A stretch of DNA of 64,000 bases from Streptomyces rhizosphaerihabitans (GCF_025399795.1 NZ_JAODTZ010000006.1:186001-250000); one strand, 5' to 3'. Shown: positions 25,958 to 37,116, numbered from the stretch's first letter. A program made the numbers and translations. The notes: generated by a model not told the origin, from the sequence alone.

Positions 25958-27169
25958 TCAGTCCTCCAGTGCGGCGAGGCCGGGGAGCGTCTTGCCCTCG
26001 AGGTATTCGAGGGAGGCGCCGCCACCGGTCGAGATGTGGCCGAATGCGGTCTCGTCGAAACCGAGGGTGCGCACCGCGGCGGCGGAGTCACCACCGCCGA
26101 CGACGGTGAAGCCCTTGGACTCGACGAGGGCCTGGGCGACCGCCTTGGTGCCCTCGGCGTAGTCGGGGTGCTCGAAGACGCCCATGGGACCGTTCCAGAA
26201 CACGGTCTCGGCGTCGGCGAGCTTGGTCGCGTACAGGGCGCCGGTCTTCGGGCCGATGTCCAGGCCGAGCTGCCCCTCGGGCATCCGGTCGGCGTCGACG
26301 GCGGTGTGCTCGCTGGGCGCCTTGGCCTTCAGGTCCGGGAATCCGGGGGAGACCACGACGTCGACCGGGAGCATCAGCTCGACGCCCAGCTTCTCGGCGC
26401 GCTCCATGTACTCGGTGACGGCCGGGATCTGGTCCTCCTGCAGCAGGGAGGCGCCGACCTCGTAGCCCTTGGCCTTGAGGAAGGTGAAGGCCATGCCGCC
26501 GCCGATCAGGATGCGGTCGGCCTTGCCGAGCAGCTGGTCGATGACGGCGAGCTTGTCGGAGACCTTGGAGCCGCCGAGCGCGACGACGTAGGGCCGCTTG
26601 ACGTCCTCGGTGAGCTTCTTCAGGACGCCGACCTCGGTGGCGATGAGGTAGCCGGCGTAGTGCGGAAGACGGGCCGGGAGGTCGTACACCGAGGCGTGCT
26701 TGCGGTGCACGGCGCCGAAGCCGTCGCCCACGTAGACATCCGCAAGGGCCGCGAGCTGGTCGGCGAACTCGCCGCGCTCGGTGTCGTCCTTGGACGTCTC
26801 ACCGGCGTTGAAGCGGAGGTTCTCGATGACCGCGACCTGGCCGGGCTCCAGGCCGTTCACCGCGTCGTGGGCGGCGGGGCCGACCGTGTCCTGCGCGAAC
26901 GCGACCGGCGCGCCGAGCAGTTCACCGAGCCGCTCGGCGGGCTGGAGCAGCGAGAACGCCGGGTCCGGGGCGCCCTTGGGGCGGCCCAGGTGCGAGGCGA
27001 CGATGACCTTGGCGCCCGCCTCGGCCAGGGCCTTGACGGTGGGCAGGACGGCGCGGATGCGGCCGTCGTCGGTGATGAGGCCATTGGCCAGCGGCACGTT
27101 GAGGTCGGCGCGGACGAAGACCCGCTTACCGGCCACGCCTTCGGCGAGAAGCTCGTCGATCGTCTTCAT
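25958..27169 (-). CDS. pgk: Phosphoglycerate kinase
   Basis: A 403-residue phosphoglycerate kinase transferring phosphate from 1,3-bisphosphoglycerate to ADP. It contains the N-terminal signature KRVFVRADLNVPL near residue 15, IVASHLGRPKG near 56, VIENLRFNAGE near 110, the nucleotide loop ALGGSKVSDK near 195, and the C-terminal hinge VFWNGPMGVFE followed by VVGGGDSAAAV near 355. ATG 27169 has AGGAG 7 bases upstream. It lies 128 bases after gap and immediately before tpiA. Confidence 0.97.
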   Translation of the reverse strand: MKTIDELLAEGVAGKRVFVRADLNVPLANGLITDDGRIRAVLPTVKALAEAGAKVIVASHLGRPKGAPDPAFSLLQPAERLGELLGAPVAFAQDTVGPAAHDAVNGLEPGQVAVIENLRFNAGETSKDDTERGEFADQLAALADVYVGDGFGAVHRKHASVYDLPARLPHYAGYLIATEVGVLKKLTEDVKRPYVVALGGSKVSDKLAVIDQLLGKADRILIGGGMAFTFLKAKGYEVGASLLQEDQIPAVTEYMERAEKLGVELMLPVDVVVSPGFPDLKAKAPSEHTAVDADRMPEGQLGLDIGPKTGALYATKLADAETVFWNGPMGVFEHPDYAEGTKAVAQALVESKGFTVVGGGDSAAAVRTLGFDETAFGHISTGGGASLEYLEGKTLPGLAALED

Positions 27170-27230
27170 AAAGGGACTCCTAGGGAAGGCTCTTCAGATC
27201 CGAGAGGGCTGATCGATCACTACGTAGCGC

Positions 27231-27268
27231 AGGGCCCGGACAGCGCGGCGTCGCGCTGCCCGAGCCCT
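27231..27268 (-). terminator. Nested hairpin between gap and pgk
   Basis: AGGGC and GCCCT (27231-27235, 27264-27268) enclose CAGCGCG-GCGT-CGCGCTG (27241-27258). It is about 30 bases after the gap stop on the minus strand and could be a partial terminator or processing hairpin setting the gap:pgk ratio. Confidence 0.4.
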
Positions 27269-27297
27269 GGCTCACATCGAGGTGCCTGCTCTGGGAG

Positions 27298-28323
<1,026 letters not shown>

Positions 28324-28330
28324 TTAGGTA

Positions 28331-28350
28331 CGCCGACTCAGATGTCGGCG
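28331..28350. other. Inverted repeat in the gap leader
   Basis: CGCCGAC-TCAGAT-GTCGGCG, perfect 7-base arms, about 23 bases upstream of the gap start. It could be an operator or an RNA hairpin; no specific regulator is recognised. Confidence 0.3.
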
Positions 28351-28433
28351 AGTTGTATGGGATGTCCCCGACCGAGTCCGACCCTACCTCTCTGGAGCCC
28401 CCGGAGTGACATCGAGTAGGGCCATACACGGCA

Positions 28434-28470
28434 GGGCGATCCGTACCCGTCAGTAGGGTACGGATCGCCC
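28434..28470 (-). terminator. Intrinsic terminator of the M14 peptidase gene
   Basis: Perfect 15-base arms (28434-28448 and 28456-28470) around a 7-base loop, 28 bases past the peptidase stop and just upstream of the gap promoter region. Confidence 0.85.
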
Positions 28471-28498
28471 GCGCTGTTCATGCGATTGTCACGCACAG

Positions 28499-31456
28499 TC
28501 AGCTGTTCAGTGCCGAGAGCGCCTTCCCGATCAGAGCCGCGCGGTCGGCCGCCGAACTGACGTGTTCCAGGCCGAAGCCCAGCAGTACGGAGTCGTCCGT
28601 GGTGACCGCTCCATACGTCTTGAACAGTTCTCCGGTGCGCGCCCAGTCCCGCAGGACGGCCGGGCTGCCCGCGGGCGGGCCGGCGACGCTCCAGGGACCG
28701 AGGGAGGACTCGAAGCCCTCCGTCTCGGTGGCGGTGCCGCCGACCACGAGGGAGGCGTCGTCGACGAGGAGGCCGTGGCCGCCCGAGCTCGGGTCCGTGA
28801 TGTAACTGAACGAGACCTCGATCGACTTGCCGGCGTACGCGCTCAGGTCGAAGCCGACCTGCTGCCAGCCGCTGGAGGCGCCGGTGAAGCTGTTCCACGC
28901 ACCGCTGGTACCCGTGGCGGTGCAGCCTGCCGCGCCGACGGTCAGGTAGTGCTTGATCCACGGGTGTTCCCGGGCGAGGAAGCCGGCCTCGCACTCGGTC
29001 GGGACCGTGGCCGAGGTGGCCCCGCCCGCCTCGGGAAGCGTGGTCCAGTCGTCGGCCCCGGTGGTGTGGACCTCGACGATCGCGTGGTCGTAGCCGGGCT
29101 CGGTGTCCCACAGGATCTGGGAACGGAGTGTCGGCTTGTCGGCGGCGGCGACCCCGGTGAGGTCGATGGTGCGGGTGAGGCGCTTGTAGGCGTCGTCGGT
29201 GTGGACCGCGGCGGCCATGTACGAGCCCGCGTACGGCCCGTACGGGTTGACGGTCCCGCTGAACTGGCCCGCTCCCGCGCTGGAGGAGAACTGGGGGTAC
29301 TGCGCCGCGGTGAGCGAGTCCGAGGTGACGCCGTAGGTGCCCGCCGCGTTCAGCGGGTTGCCCGGGGCGGCGCCGAGCGTTCCCGTGGCGCCGGCGAGCT
29401 CGCCCGAGCCGGTGAAACCGCTCGCGCCGGGAGTGGACGTACGGGAGTAGGCGCCCAGGTAGTACTGGCTGAAGTCGTTCGAGAGGGTGCCGCCGCCGAG
29501 GTCGACGCTGCCGCCGGCCAGTTCGCCCGCCTCGACCAGCTTGCCGCCCTCGTTGAGGAACGCCCGCAGCTGGAGCTGGGTGGCGTTGCCGGGCCGCAGG
29601 GCGCCGGTGTAGTGGACGACGGTCCCGAAGTGACCGAGGACGCCGAGCGCGTCCGGCGCGCCCTGGGTGGCGACGTCCCAGACGAGGGCCTTCCTGCCGT
29701 CGGCCTTCAGCGCGTCGACGTAGGTCTGCGCCTGTGTGGCGGTCGCGCCCTCCTCGGCGACCACGAGCACGTCGGCCCGGGGCCGCTGGGCCACGGTGTA
29801 CGTGAAGTGCGTGCTGGAGGTGGGCTTTCCGCTCCTGGTCTCGCCGGTGAACCAGACCTCGACCTTGTCGCCCGGGTCGCCGTCCTTGACCTTGGCGCGG
29901 TACTCGTCGAAGTAGAGGTTGTCCGTGCCGCCGTAGGTCTCGCCGCCCCGCCAGGGCCTGAGCGCCATGTCGAGCGTACGGCCGCCGTTGACGCGGTACT
30001 TGAGTTCCTTGTCGCGTACGGACTTGCGGACGACGACGGAGACTTCCTGGTCGGCGCCCCGGGAGTACGACGTGGCGAAGGCGGCGGGGGTGAAGTCGGG
30101 GGCGTCGAGGCCGACCGAGGAGGACGGCTGGTCGGGGTGGGCCGCGGTCTCGGCGACGGAGAGCGCGAACGGGACGTTCTTCTCGAACTCCTGCTCGATC
30201 AGCTTCTCGTCGTCCGGGAAGGTGAAGACGGAGGCGCAGTCCGCCGCGTTCCAGGCGTCGTTCGGATCGAGGCCGGACGCCGTCTGGCAGGTCGACATCT
30301 CAGGGGTGAACATCGCCATGCCGTTGACGTTGCCCGCGTGGCCGTCCGCCTCGCCGTTGGTGGTGTACAGCTCCGAGGAGACCTGCGGGTGGTAGCCCGG
30401 GATCGCGGAGTTCTCGGGGGTTCCCGCCAGCGCCTTGTAGAGCACGTCGTCAGGGGTGGGTGTCGCCACCTGCCAGCCCACTCCGTACAGCAGGAGTTCG
30501 GCGGCGGAGTGGTAGTTGATTCCGTACGTGAAGCCGACGCGCTTCTCGAAGGCGTCCAGCGCCCTGGTCTCGGGCTCGGAGCCGGGGCTCGCGCCGCGGT
30601 AGGTCTCACTGGTGGGGTTGGGGGACGAACCCTCGTCGTCGTAGCCCCACTTGTAGGCGAAGTTGCGGTTGAGGTCGACGCCGTCACCGGTGGAGATGAC
30701 GCCGTCGCCGTTCACGTCCCGCAGGTTCTTGCGCCACTGGCGGGCGTCGGCGTCCTTGAACGTGTAGTCGTAGCCGTCGGGGTTGGCCGACAGGACGAAC
30801 CACAGCTCGGTGGAGTCGACGATCTTCTTGATGCGTTTGTCCGTGGCGTAGTTGTCCAGGTAGTAGTGCATCAGCCGCCGCGTCATCTCGGGCGTGATCC
30901 ACTCGCGCGCGTGCTGGTTGGACATGTACAGCACCGACGGCTTGGCGCCGTCCCTGGTCTTCTTCGCGCCCTTGGTCAGTTTGAGCGCGAGGATGTCCTG
31001 GCCGTTCAGGGTCTTGCCGATGGAGACGACCTTGGTCAGGCCGGGGTTGGCCTGACCCGTCCTGATGATCTCCTCCTGGAGGTTTCCCTTCCCGCTGTAC
31101 GGGCGGAACACTCCCTGGGCTGCATCCTCGACCCGGTCCTCCGCCTTGGCGGAGAGCGTGTGCTCGGTGAGGTCGACGCCCTGCTTCTCCAGCTTCCTGG
31201 CCTGCTGGTCGGTGACGTAGACCTCGACCGTGCTCCTGCCGTTCTTCCAGGTCGTGTCGCCGAGCTCGTGACCGTCCTGGCCGGCCGCGAGCAGCAGGGG
31301 TACCTGCTGCTTCGTGACCTCGGCGCGGAACACCTTCACGGCGTTCGCGTCGGGCTTGGGTGAACTGTCATTCTGCGCCTGGGCGATCGGCGCCACGGCC
31401 GCACCGCCCAGCAGGAGCGCGCCGGTAGCGAGGATCGCGCTCGCTCTTCGTCTCAT
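28499..31456 (-). CDS. Large secreted zinc carboxypeptidase (M14)
   Basis: A 985-residue secreted metallopeptidase. The signal peptide MRRRASAILATGALLLGG...APIAQA is followed by a propeptide to about residue 115. The M14 domain follows, with NQHAREWITPEM (zinc His and Glu) near residue 184, SANPDGYDYTF near 225, VDLNRNFAYKWG near 262, INYHSAAELLLYG (third zinc His) near 320, and FTPEMS (catalytic Glu) near 385. The second half, about 450-985, holds beta-rich domains: a segment with a glutamine-amidotransferase-like strand ADVLVVAEEGATA, then an immune-inhibitor-A-like jelly roll (WIKHYLTVGAAG, WQQVGFDLSAYAGKSIEVSFSY, GHGLLVDDASL). It likely trims extracellular peptides and binds the wall or substrate through the C-terminal part. 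ATG 31456 follows AAGGGGGG; an in-frame extension is discarded because the signal peptide starts here. Confidence 0.9.
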   Translation of the reverse strand: MRRRASAILATGALLLGGAAVAPIAQAQNDSSPKPDANAVKVFRAEVTKQQVPLLLAAGQDGHELGDTTWKNGRSTVEVYVTDQQARKLEKQGVDLTEHTLSAKAEDRVEDAAQGVFRPYSGKGNLQEEIIRTGQANPGLTKVVSIGKTLNGQDILALKLTKGAKKTRDGAKPSVLYMSNQHAREWITPEMTRRLMHYYLDNYATDKRIKKIVDSTELWFVLSANPDGYDYTFKDADARQWRKNLRDVNGDGVISTGDGVDLNRNFAYKWGYDDEGSSPNPTSETYRGASPGSEPETRALDAFEKRVGFTYGINYHSAAELLLYGVGWQVATPTPDDVLYKALAGTPENSAIPGYHPQVSSELYTTNGEADGHAGNVNGMAMFTPEMSTCQTASGLDPNDAWNAADCASVFTFPDDEKLIEQEFEKNVPFALSVAETAAHPDQPSSSVGLDAPDFTPAAFATSYSRGADQEVSVVVRKSVRDKELKYRVNGGRTLDMALRPWRGGETYGGTDNLYFDEYRAKVKDGDPGDKVEVWFTGETRSGKPTSSTHFTYTVAQRPRADVLVVAEEGATATQAQTYVDALKADGRKALVWDVATQGAPDALGVLGHFGTVVHYTGALRPGNATQLQLRAFLNEGGKLVEAGELAGGSVDLGGGTLSNDFSQYYLGAYSRTSTPGASGFTGSGELAGATGTLGAAPGNPLNAAGTYGVTSDSLTAAQYPQFSSSAGAGQFSGTVNPYGPYAGSYMAAAVHTDDAYKRLTRTIDLTGVAAADKPTLRSQILWDTEPGYDHAIVEVHTTGADDWTTLPEAGGATSATVPTECEAGFLAREHPWIKHYLTVGAAGCTATGTSGAWNSFTGASSGWQQVGFDLSAYAGKSIEVSFSYITDPSSGGHGLLVDDASLVVGGTATETEGFESSLGPWSVAGPPAGSPAVLRDWARTGELFKTYGAVTTDDSVLLGFGLEHVSSAADRAALIGKALSALNS

Positions 31457-31552
31457 GAGCCCCCCTTGCACTGGTCCGCCACAGCAGCGAACAGATGCCA
31501 GGCTCATGACACTTCAAGGTCAAGTCAAGGGCGCCTCGCGGGCGGACGAACA

Positions 31553-31587
31553 CCGATGCCGACGTCCCAAGTGGGCGTCGGCACCGG
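31553..31587 (-). terminator. Hairpin terminator of the uvrC-rapZ-yvcK-whiA operon
   Basis: A 15-base stem with two G-U type mismatches (31553-31567 with 31573-31587) about 60 bases past the whiA stop on the minus strand. Confidence 0.55.
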
Positions 31588-31646
31588 CATATTGAGCTTC
31601 TGTCAGGTAATCCCGCACGTTTTTCACGTCGCCCCGCGGGTCCAGG

Positions 31647-32636
31647 TCAGCCCGCGAGGTTGTCCGCCATCTCCTCGGACAGACACGACTCCGTCCCGGG
31701 GATCCCGAGGTCCTGCGCCCGCTTGTCGGCCATCGCCAGCAGCCGGCGGATACGGCCCGCGACGGCGTCCTTGGTCAGCGGCGGGTCGGCGAGGGCGCCC
31801 AGCTCCTCCAGGGAGGCCTGCTTGTGCTCCATGCGCAGCCGTCCGGCGGCGGCGAGATGCTCGGGCACCTCGTCCGCGAGGATCTCCAGGGCGCGCTGGA
31901 CGCGGGCCCCGGCGGCGACGGCGGCGCGCGCCGAGCGGCGCAGATTGGCGTCGTCGAAGTTGGCGAGCCGGTTCGCCGTGGCGCGGACCTCGCGGCGCAT
32001 CCGCCGCTCCTCCCAGGCCAGCACCGACTCGTGCGCGCCGAGACGGGTCAGCAGCGCGCCGATCGCGTCGCCGTCGCGAACGACCACCCGGTCCACTCCG
32101 CGCACCTCACGGGCCTTCGCCGCGATCGACAGCCGGCGGGCGGCGCCGACCAGCGCGAGCGCGGCCTCCGGTCCCGGGCAGGTCACCTCGAGAGACGAGG
32201 AACGGCCGGGCTCGGTGAGCGAGCCATGAGCCAGGAAGGCCCCTCGCCAGGCCGCCTCGGCGTCGCAGGTGGCCCCCGAGACCACCTGCGGCGGCAGCCC
32301 CCGGATCGGGCGGCCCCGCCCGTCCACGAGCCCGGTCTGGCGGGCCAGCTGATCACCGCCCGCGACGACGCGGACCACGTAGCGCGAGCCGCGGCGCAGC
32401 CCGCCGGGCGCCATCACGATCAGTTCGGAACTGTGGCCGAAAATCTCCAGAACGTCCCGCTTCAGGCGGCGCGCCGCCATGGCGGTGTCCAGCTCCGCCT
32501 CGATCACGATCCGGCCGCTCACCAGGTGAAGGCCGCCGGCGAACCGCAGAATCGCGGAGACCTCCGCCTTCCTGCAGCAGGTCCGGGTGACGGGGAGCCG
32601 GGAAATCTCATCCTTCACCGCTGCCGTCATCGCCAT
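31647..32636 (-). CDS. whiA: Sporulation transcription factor WhiA
   Basis: A 329-residue WhiA. It is a LAGLIDADG-homing-endonuclease-like fold joined to a C-terminal helix-turn-helix, and works with WhiB to start sporulation septation in Streptomyces. The N-terminal half has [22 protein letters not shown] and [18 protein letters not shown]. The C-terminal HTH region is [40 protein letters not shown] near residues 260-300. The ATG at 32636 has GGAAGGA 7 bases upstream; a second ATG at 32630 overlaps the yvcK stop exactly (ATGA) and is the alternative. It is last in the coupled cluster uvrC-rapZ-yvcK-whiA, an order kept across Gram-positives, and is followed by a hairpin. Confidence 0.97.
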   Translation of the reverse strand: MAMTAAVKDEISRLPVTRTCCRKAEVSAILRFAGGLHLVSGRIVIEAELDTAMAARRLKRDVLEIFGHSSELIVMAPGGLRRGSRYVVRVVAGGDQLARQTGLVDGRGRPIRGLPPQVVSGATCDAEAAWRGAFLAHGSLTEPGRSSSLEVTCPGPEAALALVGAARRLSIAAKAREVRGVDRVVVRDGDAIGALLTRLGAHESVLAWEERRMRREVRATANRLANFDDANLRRSARAAVAAGARVQRALEILADEVPEHLAAAGRLRMEHKQASLEELGALADPPLTKDAVAGRIRRLLAMADKRAQDLGIPGTESCLSEEMADNLAG

Positions 32637-33697
32637 GGGCCGATCCTTCCATGCATCCGAAAAATACGGTCGTACGCGGCGGCCAACAGCTCCGGGTCGT
32701 GCCGCGGAGATCCGTCGGTCCGGGCCACCGGCGCCAGCTCGACCGCGGCACCGAACCGCTGGGCGGCGTCGGCGAGAGAGTCGCGGTCGGGCACGGCGGC
32801 CTCGTCGGCCAGCACCACGTCCAGGGCGAGTTTAGGGGCGTGTCGTCCCAAAACCTCCAAATGACGCTGCGGGGAGAAGCCTTCGGTTTCTCCGGGCTGC
32901 GGGGCGAGGTTCAGGGAGAGTACCCGGCGCGCCCTCGTCCGGCTGAGGGCGTCCAGGAGTTCGGGCACCAGAAGATGCGGGATCACCGACGAGAACCAGG
33001 AGCCGGGGCCGAGCACCACCCAGTCCGCGTCGAGGACCGCGGCCACGGCCTCGGGCACGGCCGGCGGATCGTGCGGTACGACGTGCACGGACTGGACCTC
33101 GCCGGGCGTGAGCGCCACATTCGCCTGGCCCCGGACCGTCTCGACCTCGTCGGGCCGGTCGGGGTCGTGCCCCTTGACCAGGGCCTGGAGCTCCAGGGGC
33201 ACGGCGGACATGGGCAGCACCCGGCCGTGCGCGCCCAGCAGCCTGCCGACCAGGTCGAGAGCCTGGACATGGTCGCCGAGCTGCTCCCACAGGGCGACGA
33301 TCAGCAGATTGCCGACCGCGTGTTCGTGCAGATCGCCCTTGGACTGGAAGCGGTGCTGGATCACGCGGGCCCAGGTCTGGCCCCAGGCGTCGTCGCCGCA
33401 CAGCGCCGCCAGCGCCTTGCGCAGATCACCGGGCGGGAGGACACCCAGCTCGTCGCGCAGGCGGCCGCTGGAGCCGCCGTCGTCGGCCACGGTGACGACG
33501 GCGGTGAGGTCGCCGGTGATCCGGCGCAGCGCGGCGAGCGAGGCGGACAGCCCCCTGCCGCCGCCGAGGGCGACGACCTTGGGCTGGGAGCCGCGGCGGC
33601 GCGGCTTGGCGCCGCGCGCCACGACCGGCTGGTTGGCGCGGTCGCCGGGGATCTCCCGGCGCAGCCGGCTCAGCCGCAGGGCAGTACGTCCGGTCAC
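32627..33697 (-). CDS. yvcK: YvcK/CofD-family gluconeogenesis factor
   Basis: A 356-residue YvcK (YbhK-like) protein. In Bacillus and mycobacteria YvcK binds UDP-sugars and links carbon source to cell-wall synthesis. The nucleotide-binding start is [19 protein letters not shown] near residue 41, followed by [20 protein letters not shown] near 65 and [17 protein letters not shown] near 125. The residues [15 protein letters not shown] near 235 complete the CofD-like fold. The first 40 residues are a basic N-terminal extension. GTG at 33697 overlaps the rapZ stop (GTGA), and its stop overlaps or abuts whiA. Its place among glycolytic and growth genes fits the known role. Confidence 0.94.
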   Translation of the reverse strand: MTGRTALRLSRLRREIPGDRANQPVVARGAKPRRRGSQPKVVALGGGRGLSASLAALRRITGDLTAVVTVADDGGSSGRLRDELGVLPPGDLRKALAALCGDDAWGQTWARVIQHRFQSKGDLHEHAVGNLLIVALWEQLGDHVQALDLVGRLLGAHGRVLPMSAVPLELQALVKGHDPDRPDEVETVRGQANVALTPGEVQSVHVVPHDPPAVPEAVAAVLDADWVVLGPGSWFSSVIPHLLVPELLDALSRTRARRVLSLNLAPQPGETEGFSPQRHLEVLGRHAPKLALDVVLADEAAVPDRDSLADAAQRFGAAVELAPVARTDGSPRHDPELLAAAYDRIFRMHGRIGPWR

Positions 33698-34713
33698 TCG
33701 CGCCCCATGTCCCGATGCACGAGCACGGTCTCCACGCCCTGGGAGGCGAGGCGGGCAGCAAGCTTCTCGGCGGTCGCCACCGAGCGGTGCTTGCCGCCCG
33801 TACAGCCGACCGCGATGGTCACATAACGCTTGCCCTCGCGCCGGTATCCGGCGGCGATGAGCTGGAGCAGCTCGGCGTAGCGGTCGAGGAACTCCTTGGC
33901 GCCGGGCTGGTTGAAGACGTACGCCGAGACCTCTTCGTTCAGGCCGGTGAAGGGGCGCAGCTCGGGGACCCAGTGCGGGTTGGGCAGGAAGCGCATGTCC
34001 ACGACCAGGTCGGCGTCGACCGGGAGGCCGTACTTGAAGCCGAAGGACATGACGGTGGCCCGCAGCTCGGGCTCCTCATCGCCCGCGAACTGGGCGTCCA
34101 TCTTGGCGCGCAGCTCGTGCACGTTCAGGCTGGAGGTGTCGATGACCAGGTCGGCGTCGCCGCGCAGCTCGCGCAGCAGCTCGCGCTCGGCGTCGATCCC
34201 GTCCACGATGCGGCCGTCGCCCTGGAGGGGATGCGGTCGGCGCACGGACTCGAAGCGGCGCACCAGGGCCTCGTCGGAGGACTCCAGGAAGACGATCCGC
34301 CGGGTGACGCCCTTGGACTCCAGGTCGGCGAGGGATTCGCGGAGGTTGTCGAAGAACCGCCGGCCGCGTACGTCGACGACGACCGCGATCCGTGCCACAT
34401 TGCCCTGGGAGCGGGCGCCGAGTTCCACCATGGTGGGGATCAGGGCGGGCGGCAGGTTGTCGACGACGAACCAGCCGAGGTCCTCCAGACACTTGGCGGC
34501 CGTGGACCGGCCGGCTCCGGACATACCGGAGATGATCACCAGCTCGGGAATGACGGCGTCCGGAACTCCCGTTCCTGCCGTCTCGATGCCCGTACCCACC
34601 TGTTCTCCGTCTTCCCGTGGTGCTTCCCGCTCCGTGCGGTCTTCGCTTGTTTCCGTGTGTTCGTCCTGGCCCTGCGCCGGACGTTCCTCTTCACGCGCGT
34701 CGTTCTCGGTCAT
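33694..34713 (-). CDS. rapZ: RNase adapter protein RapZ
   Basis: A 339-residue RapZ (YvcJ) P-loop protein. In E. coli RapZ regulates glucosamine-6-phosphate synthase through small RNAs. In Gram-positives the YvcJ role is less clear, but it sits with yvcK and whiA as here. The first 50 residues are an acidic, low-complexity extension. Then comes Walker [22 protein letters not shown] near residue 63, [29 protein letters not shown] near 140, and in the C-terminal domain [10 protein letters not shown] near 240 and [14 protein letters not shown] near 305. ATG 34713 has AGGAGA just upstream and overlaps the uvrC stop by 4 bases. Confidence 0.94.
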   Translation of the reverse strand: MTENDAREEERPAQGQDEHTETSEDRTEREAPREDGEQVGTGIETAGTGVPDAVIPELVIISGMSGAGRSTAAKCLEDLGWFVVDNLPPALIPTMVELGARSQGNVARIAVVVDVRGRRFFDNLRESLADLESKGVTRRIVFLESSDEALVRRFESVRRPHPLQGDGRIVDGIDAERELLRELRGDADLVIDTSSLNVHELRAKMDAQFAGDEEPELRATVMSFGFKYGLPVDADLVVDMRFLPNPHWVPELRPFTGLNEEVSAYVFNQPGAKEFLDRYAELLQLIAAGYRREGKRYVTIAVGCTGGKHRSVATAEKLAARLASQGVETVLVHRDMGRE

Positions 34714-36899
34714 GTCTCCTGCCCCCGTCGCTCGTCCGAGGCGCCCGCGGTCACGGGCTCCTCCGCGGGGCCCGCCGTCGTTTCGGGCGCCGCGTGTTCG
34801 TCGTCTTCCATGATCTCTCCGGTCGCCGTGTTCACGGCAGGTACGGCCGGAGCCGCCTCGGCGAGGGCCACGGCGATGGTCTCCGCCGTCTTTCGTCCTA
34901 TACCGGGAACCTCGCAGATCTGGTCGATCGTCGCGGACCGGAGCTTCTTCACGGAACCGAAGTGTTTGATCAGTGCCTGCTTGCGCGACTCGCCCAGGCC
35001 CGGCACGTCGTCCAGGGGGCCCGCCCTGAAGCGCTTGGCCCGCTTGGCGCGCTGGTAGGTGATCGCGAAACGGTGGGCCTCGTCCCTGACCCGCTGGAGC
35101 AGATACAGGCCCTCGCTGGTGCGCGGCAGGACCACCGGGTCGTCCTCGTCCGGCAGCCACACCTCCTCCAGGCGCTTGGCGAGTCCGCATACGGCGATGT
35201 CGTCGATGCCCAGCTCGTCGAGGGCCCGCTGGGCGGCGGCGACCTGCGGCCGGCCACCGTCGACGACGACGAGCTGCGGGGGGTAGGCGAAGCGCTTGGG
35301 TCGGCCGTCGTCCTCGGAGAAGGCACTCACCGAGAGGGGGCTCTCGGGGAGAGTGGTCCCGGGGAGAGTGGTCTCGGGGTGAGGGACCCCTGGACGCGGG
35401 GTCCCGGAGGCGGGGGTCTCGGCGAGCGGGATCCTGGGAACAGCGGTCTCCGAGGCCTCCGCGGCGGTGTCCTCGCCGTCCGTCCACTCCCCCGTCTTCT
35501 CCTTCTCGACGAGATAGCGCTTGAAGCGTCGGGTGATCACCTCGTGCATGGAGCGGACGTCGTCCTGGCCGGCGAAGCCCTTGATCTGGAAGCGCCGGTA
35601 CTCGCCCTTGCGCTGGAGCCCGTCCTCGAAGACGACCATCGAGGCCACCACGTCGTCGCCCTGGAGGTGCGAGATGTCGTAGCACTCGATCCGCAGCGGC
35701 GCGCTGTCCAGGTCGAGCGCCTCGGCGATCTCCTCCAGGGCCCGCGAGCGCGTGGTCAGGTCGGAGGCGCGCCTGGTCTTGTGAAGGGCGAGCGCCTGGA
35801 GCGCGTTGCGCTGCACGGTCTCCATGAGCGCCTTCTTGTCACCGCGCTGCGGGATGCGGAGCGACACGTTCGATCCGCGGCGCGCAGTGAGCCACTCCTG
35901 AACGGGCTCCACCGGCTCGGGCAGCGCCGGGACCAGCACTTCCTTGGGGACGGAGTCGCCCGTCTCCTCGCCGTAGAGCTGCTGGAGCGCGTGCTCGACG
36001 AGGTCACCCGTGGTGACCGCCTCCACCTTGTCCGTGATCCAGCCCCGCTGACCGCGCACGCGTCCGCCGCGCACATGGAAGATCTGTACCGCGGCTTCCA
36101 GCTCGTCCTCGGCGACGGCCATGAGGTCGGCGTCGGTCGCGTCGGCGAGGACGACCGCGCTCTTCTCCATGGCCTTCTTCAGGGCCTCGATGTCGTCACG
36201 CAGCCGGGCCGCGCGCTCGTACTCCATCTCCTCGGCCGCGTCCATCATCTGCTGTTCCTGCCGGCGGATGTACGTCCCCGTACGCCCCGCCATGAAGTCG
36301 CAGAACTCCTCGGCCAGGTCGCGGTGCTCCTCGGGCGAGACCCGGCCGACGCAGGGCGCGGAGCACTTGCCGATGTAACCGAGGAGGCAGGGCCGGCCGG
36401 TGCGGGAAGCGTTCTTGAAGACACCGGCGGAGCAGGTGCGGACCGGGAAGACGCGCAGCAGCAGGTCGACGGTGTCGCGGATGGCCCACGCGTGGCCGTA
36501 GGGACCGAAGTAACGCACGCCCTTCTTCTTGTGGCCGCGCATCACCTGCACGCGCGGGAACTCCTCGTTCATCGTCACGGCGAGGTAGGGGTAACTCTTG
36601 TCGTCGCGGTACTTGACGTTGAACCGGGGGTCGTACTCCTTGATCCAGGAGTACTCCAGCTGAAGGGCCTCGACCTCCGTGGACACGACCGTCCACTCCA
36701 CCGACGCGGCCGTGGTGACCATGGTGCGGGTGCGCGGGTGGAGATTCGCCAGGTCCTGGAAGTAGCTCGCCAGGCGCTGGCGCAGGCTCTTCGCCTTTCC
36801 GACGTAGATCACCCGGCGGTGCTCGTCGCGGAATTTGTACACCCCGGGGGAGTCCGGGATCTGTCCCGGCTTGGGGCGGTAGCTGGAGGGGTCGGCCAT
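34710..36899 (-). CDS. uvrC: Excinuclease ABC subunit C
   Basis: A 729-residue UvrC, which makes both incisions in nucleotide-excision repair. The N-terminal GIY-YIG nuclease is visible as [26 protein letters not shown] at residues 18-43. A cysteine cluster (CSAGVFKNA...[13 protein letters not shown]) lies near 170-195, and the UVR motif [21 protein letters not shown] near 225. The C-terminal RNase H-like nuclease region starts at [14 protein letters not shown] near 410. Helix-hairpin-helix motifs ([35 protein letters not shown]) are near 620-660. About residues 475-525 are a Pro/Thr/Glu-rich repeat insertion inside the RNase H-like domain, just before [13 protein letters not shown]. The ATG at 36899 is 7 bases after a TAGGGT box, so the transcript may be leaderless. 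First gene of the operon with rapZ, yvcK and whiA. Confidence 0.96.
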   Translation of the reverse strand: MADPSSYRPKPGQIPDSPGVYKFRDEHRRVIYVGKAKSLRQRLASYFQDLANLHPRTRTMVTTAASVEWTVVSTEVEALQLEYSWIKEYDPRFNVKYRDDKSYPYLAVTMNEEFPRVQVMRGHKKKGVRYFGPYGHAWAIRDTVDLLLRVFPVRTCSAGVFKNASRTGRPCLLGYIGKCSAPCVGRVSPEEHRDLAEEFCDFMAGRTGTYIRRQEQQMMDAAEEMEYERAARLRDDIEALKKAMEKSAVVLADATDADLMAVAEDELEAAVQIFHVRGGRVRGQRGWITDKVEAVTTGDLVEHALQQLYGEETGDSVPKEVLVPALPEPVEPVQEWLTARRGSNVSLRIPQRGDKKALMETVQRNALQALALHKTRRASDLTTRSRALEEIAEALDLDSAPLRIECYDISHLQGDDVVASMVVFEDGLQRKGEYRRFQIKGFAGQDDVRSMHEVITRRFKRYLVEKEKTGEWTDGEDTAAEASETAVPRIPLAETPASGTPRPGVPHPETTLPGTTLPESPLSVSAFSEDDGRPKRFAYPPQLVVVDGGRPQVAAAQRALDELGIDDIAVCGLAKRLEEVWLPDEDDPVVLPRTSEGLYLLQRVRDEAHRFAITYQRAKRAKRFRAGPLDDVPGLGESRKQALIKHFGSVKKLRSATIDQICEVPGIGRKTAETIAVALAEAAPAVPAVNTATGEIMEDDEHAAPETTAGPAEEPVTAGASDERRGQET

Positions 36900-36906
36900 G
36901 TCACAC

Positions 36907-36929
36907 ACCCTACTGGCGCGGGCCGACAG
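36907..36929 (-). promoter_or_regulatory. Weaker RecA-NDp-like promoter of uvrC
   Basis: On the minus strand CTGTCGGCC (36921-36929), 8 bases, then TAGGGT (36907-36912), then 7 bases to the uvrC ATG. It agrees with TTGTCRGTG-N8-TAnnnT in spacing, the -10 and six of nine upstream bases. The uvrA, uvrB and ogt matches in this window make it more credible. Confidence 0.5.
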
Positions 36930-37116
36930 TGCGGTCGGCTCCCGGCCCGCCTGTGGACAGAACGCAAGGGACCACGCCGGTGCGGCTTCGGGAACATCGG
37001 CCGGTGGTGAAGGCGGCGATCGTCCCGGCCGCACGACGGTGATCGTCACGGCCCGCCGGGAGGCGGACTCCGCCCGGAACGCTCCGGCCCGGCTTCTCGA
37101 CGGTTCCCTCGCAGGG

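Noticed and set aside
28562-31363. A 933-codon plus-strand open frame opposite the M14 peptidase gene
   Set aside because: Antisense shadow; the minus-strand product has a signal peptide and all zinc-peptidase motifs.
33694-35685. A 663-residue fused protein ending in RapZ
   Set aside because: The upstream half is uvrC in the wrong frame; the ATG at 34713 with a good ribosome site and coupled overlap gives a normal-length RapZ.
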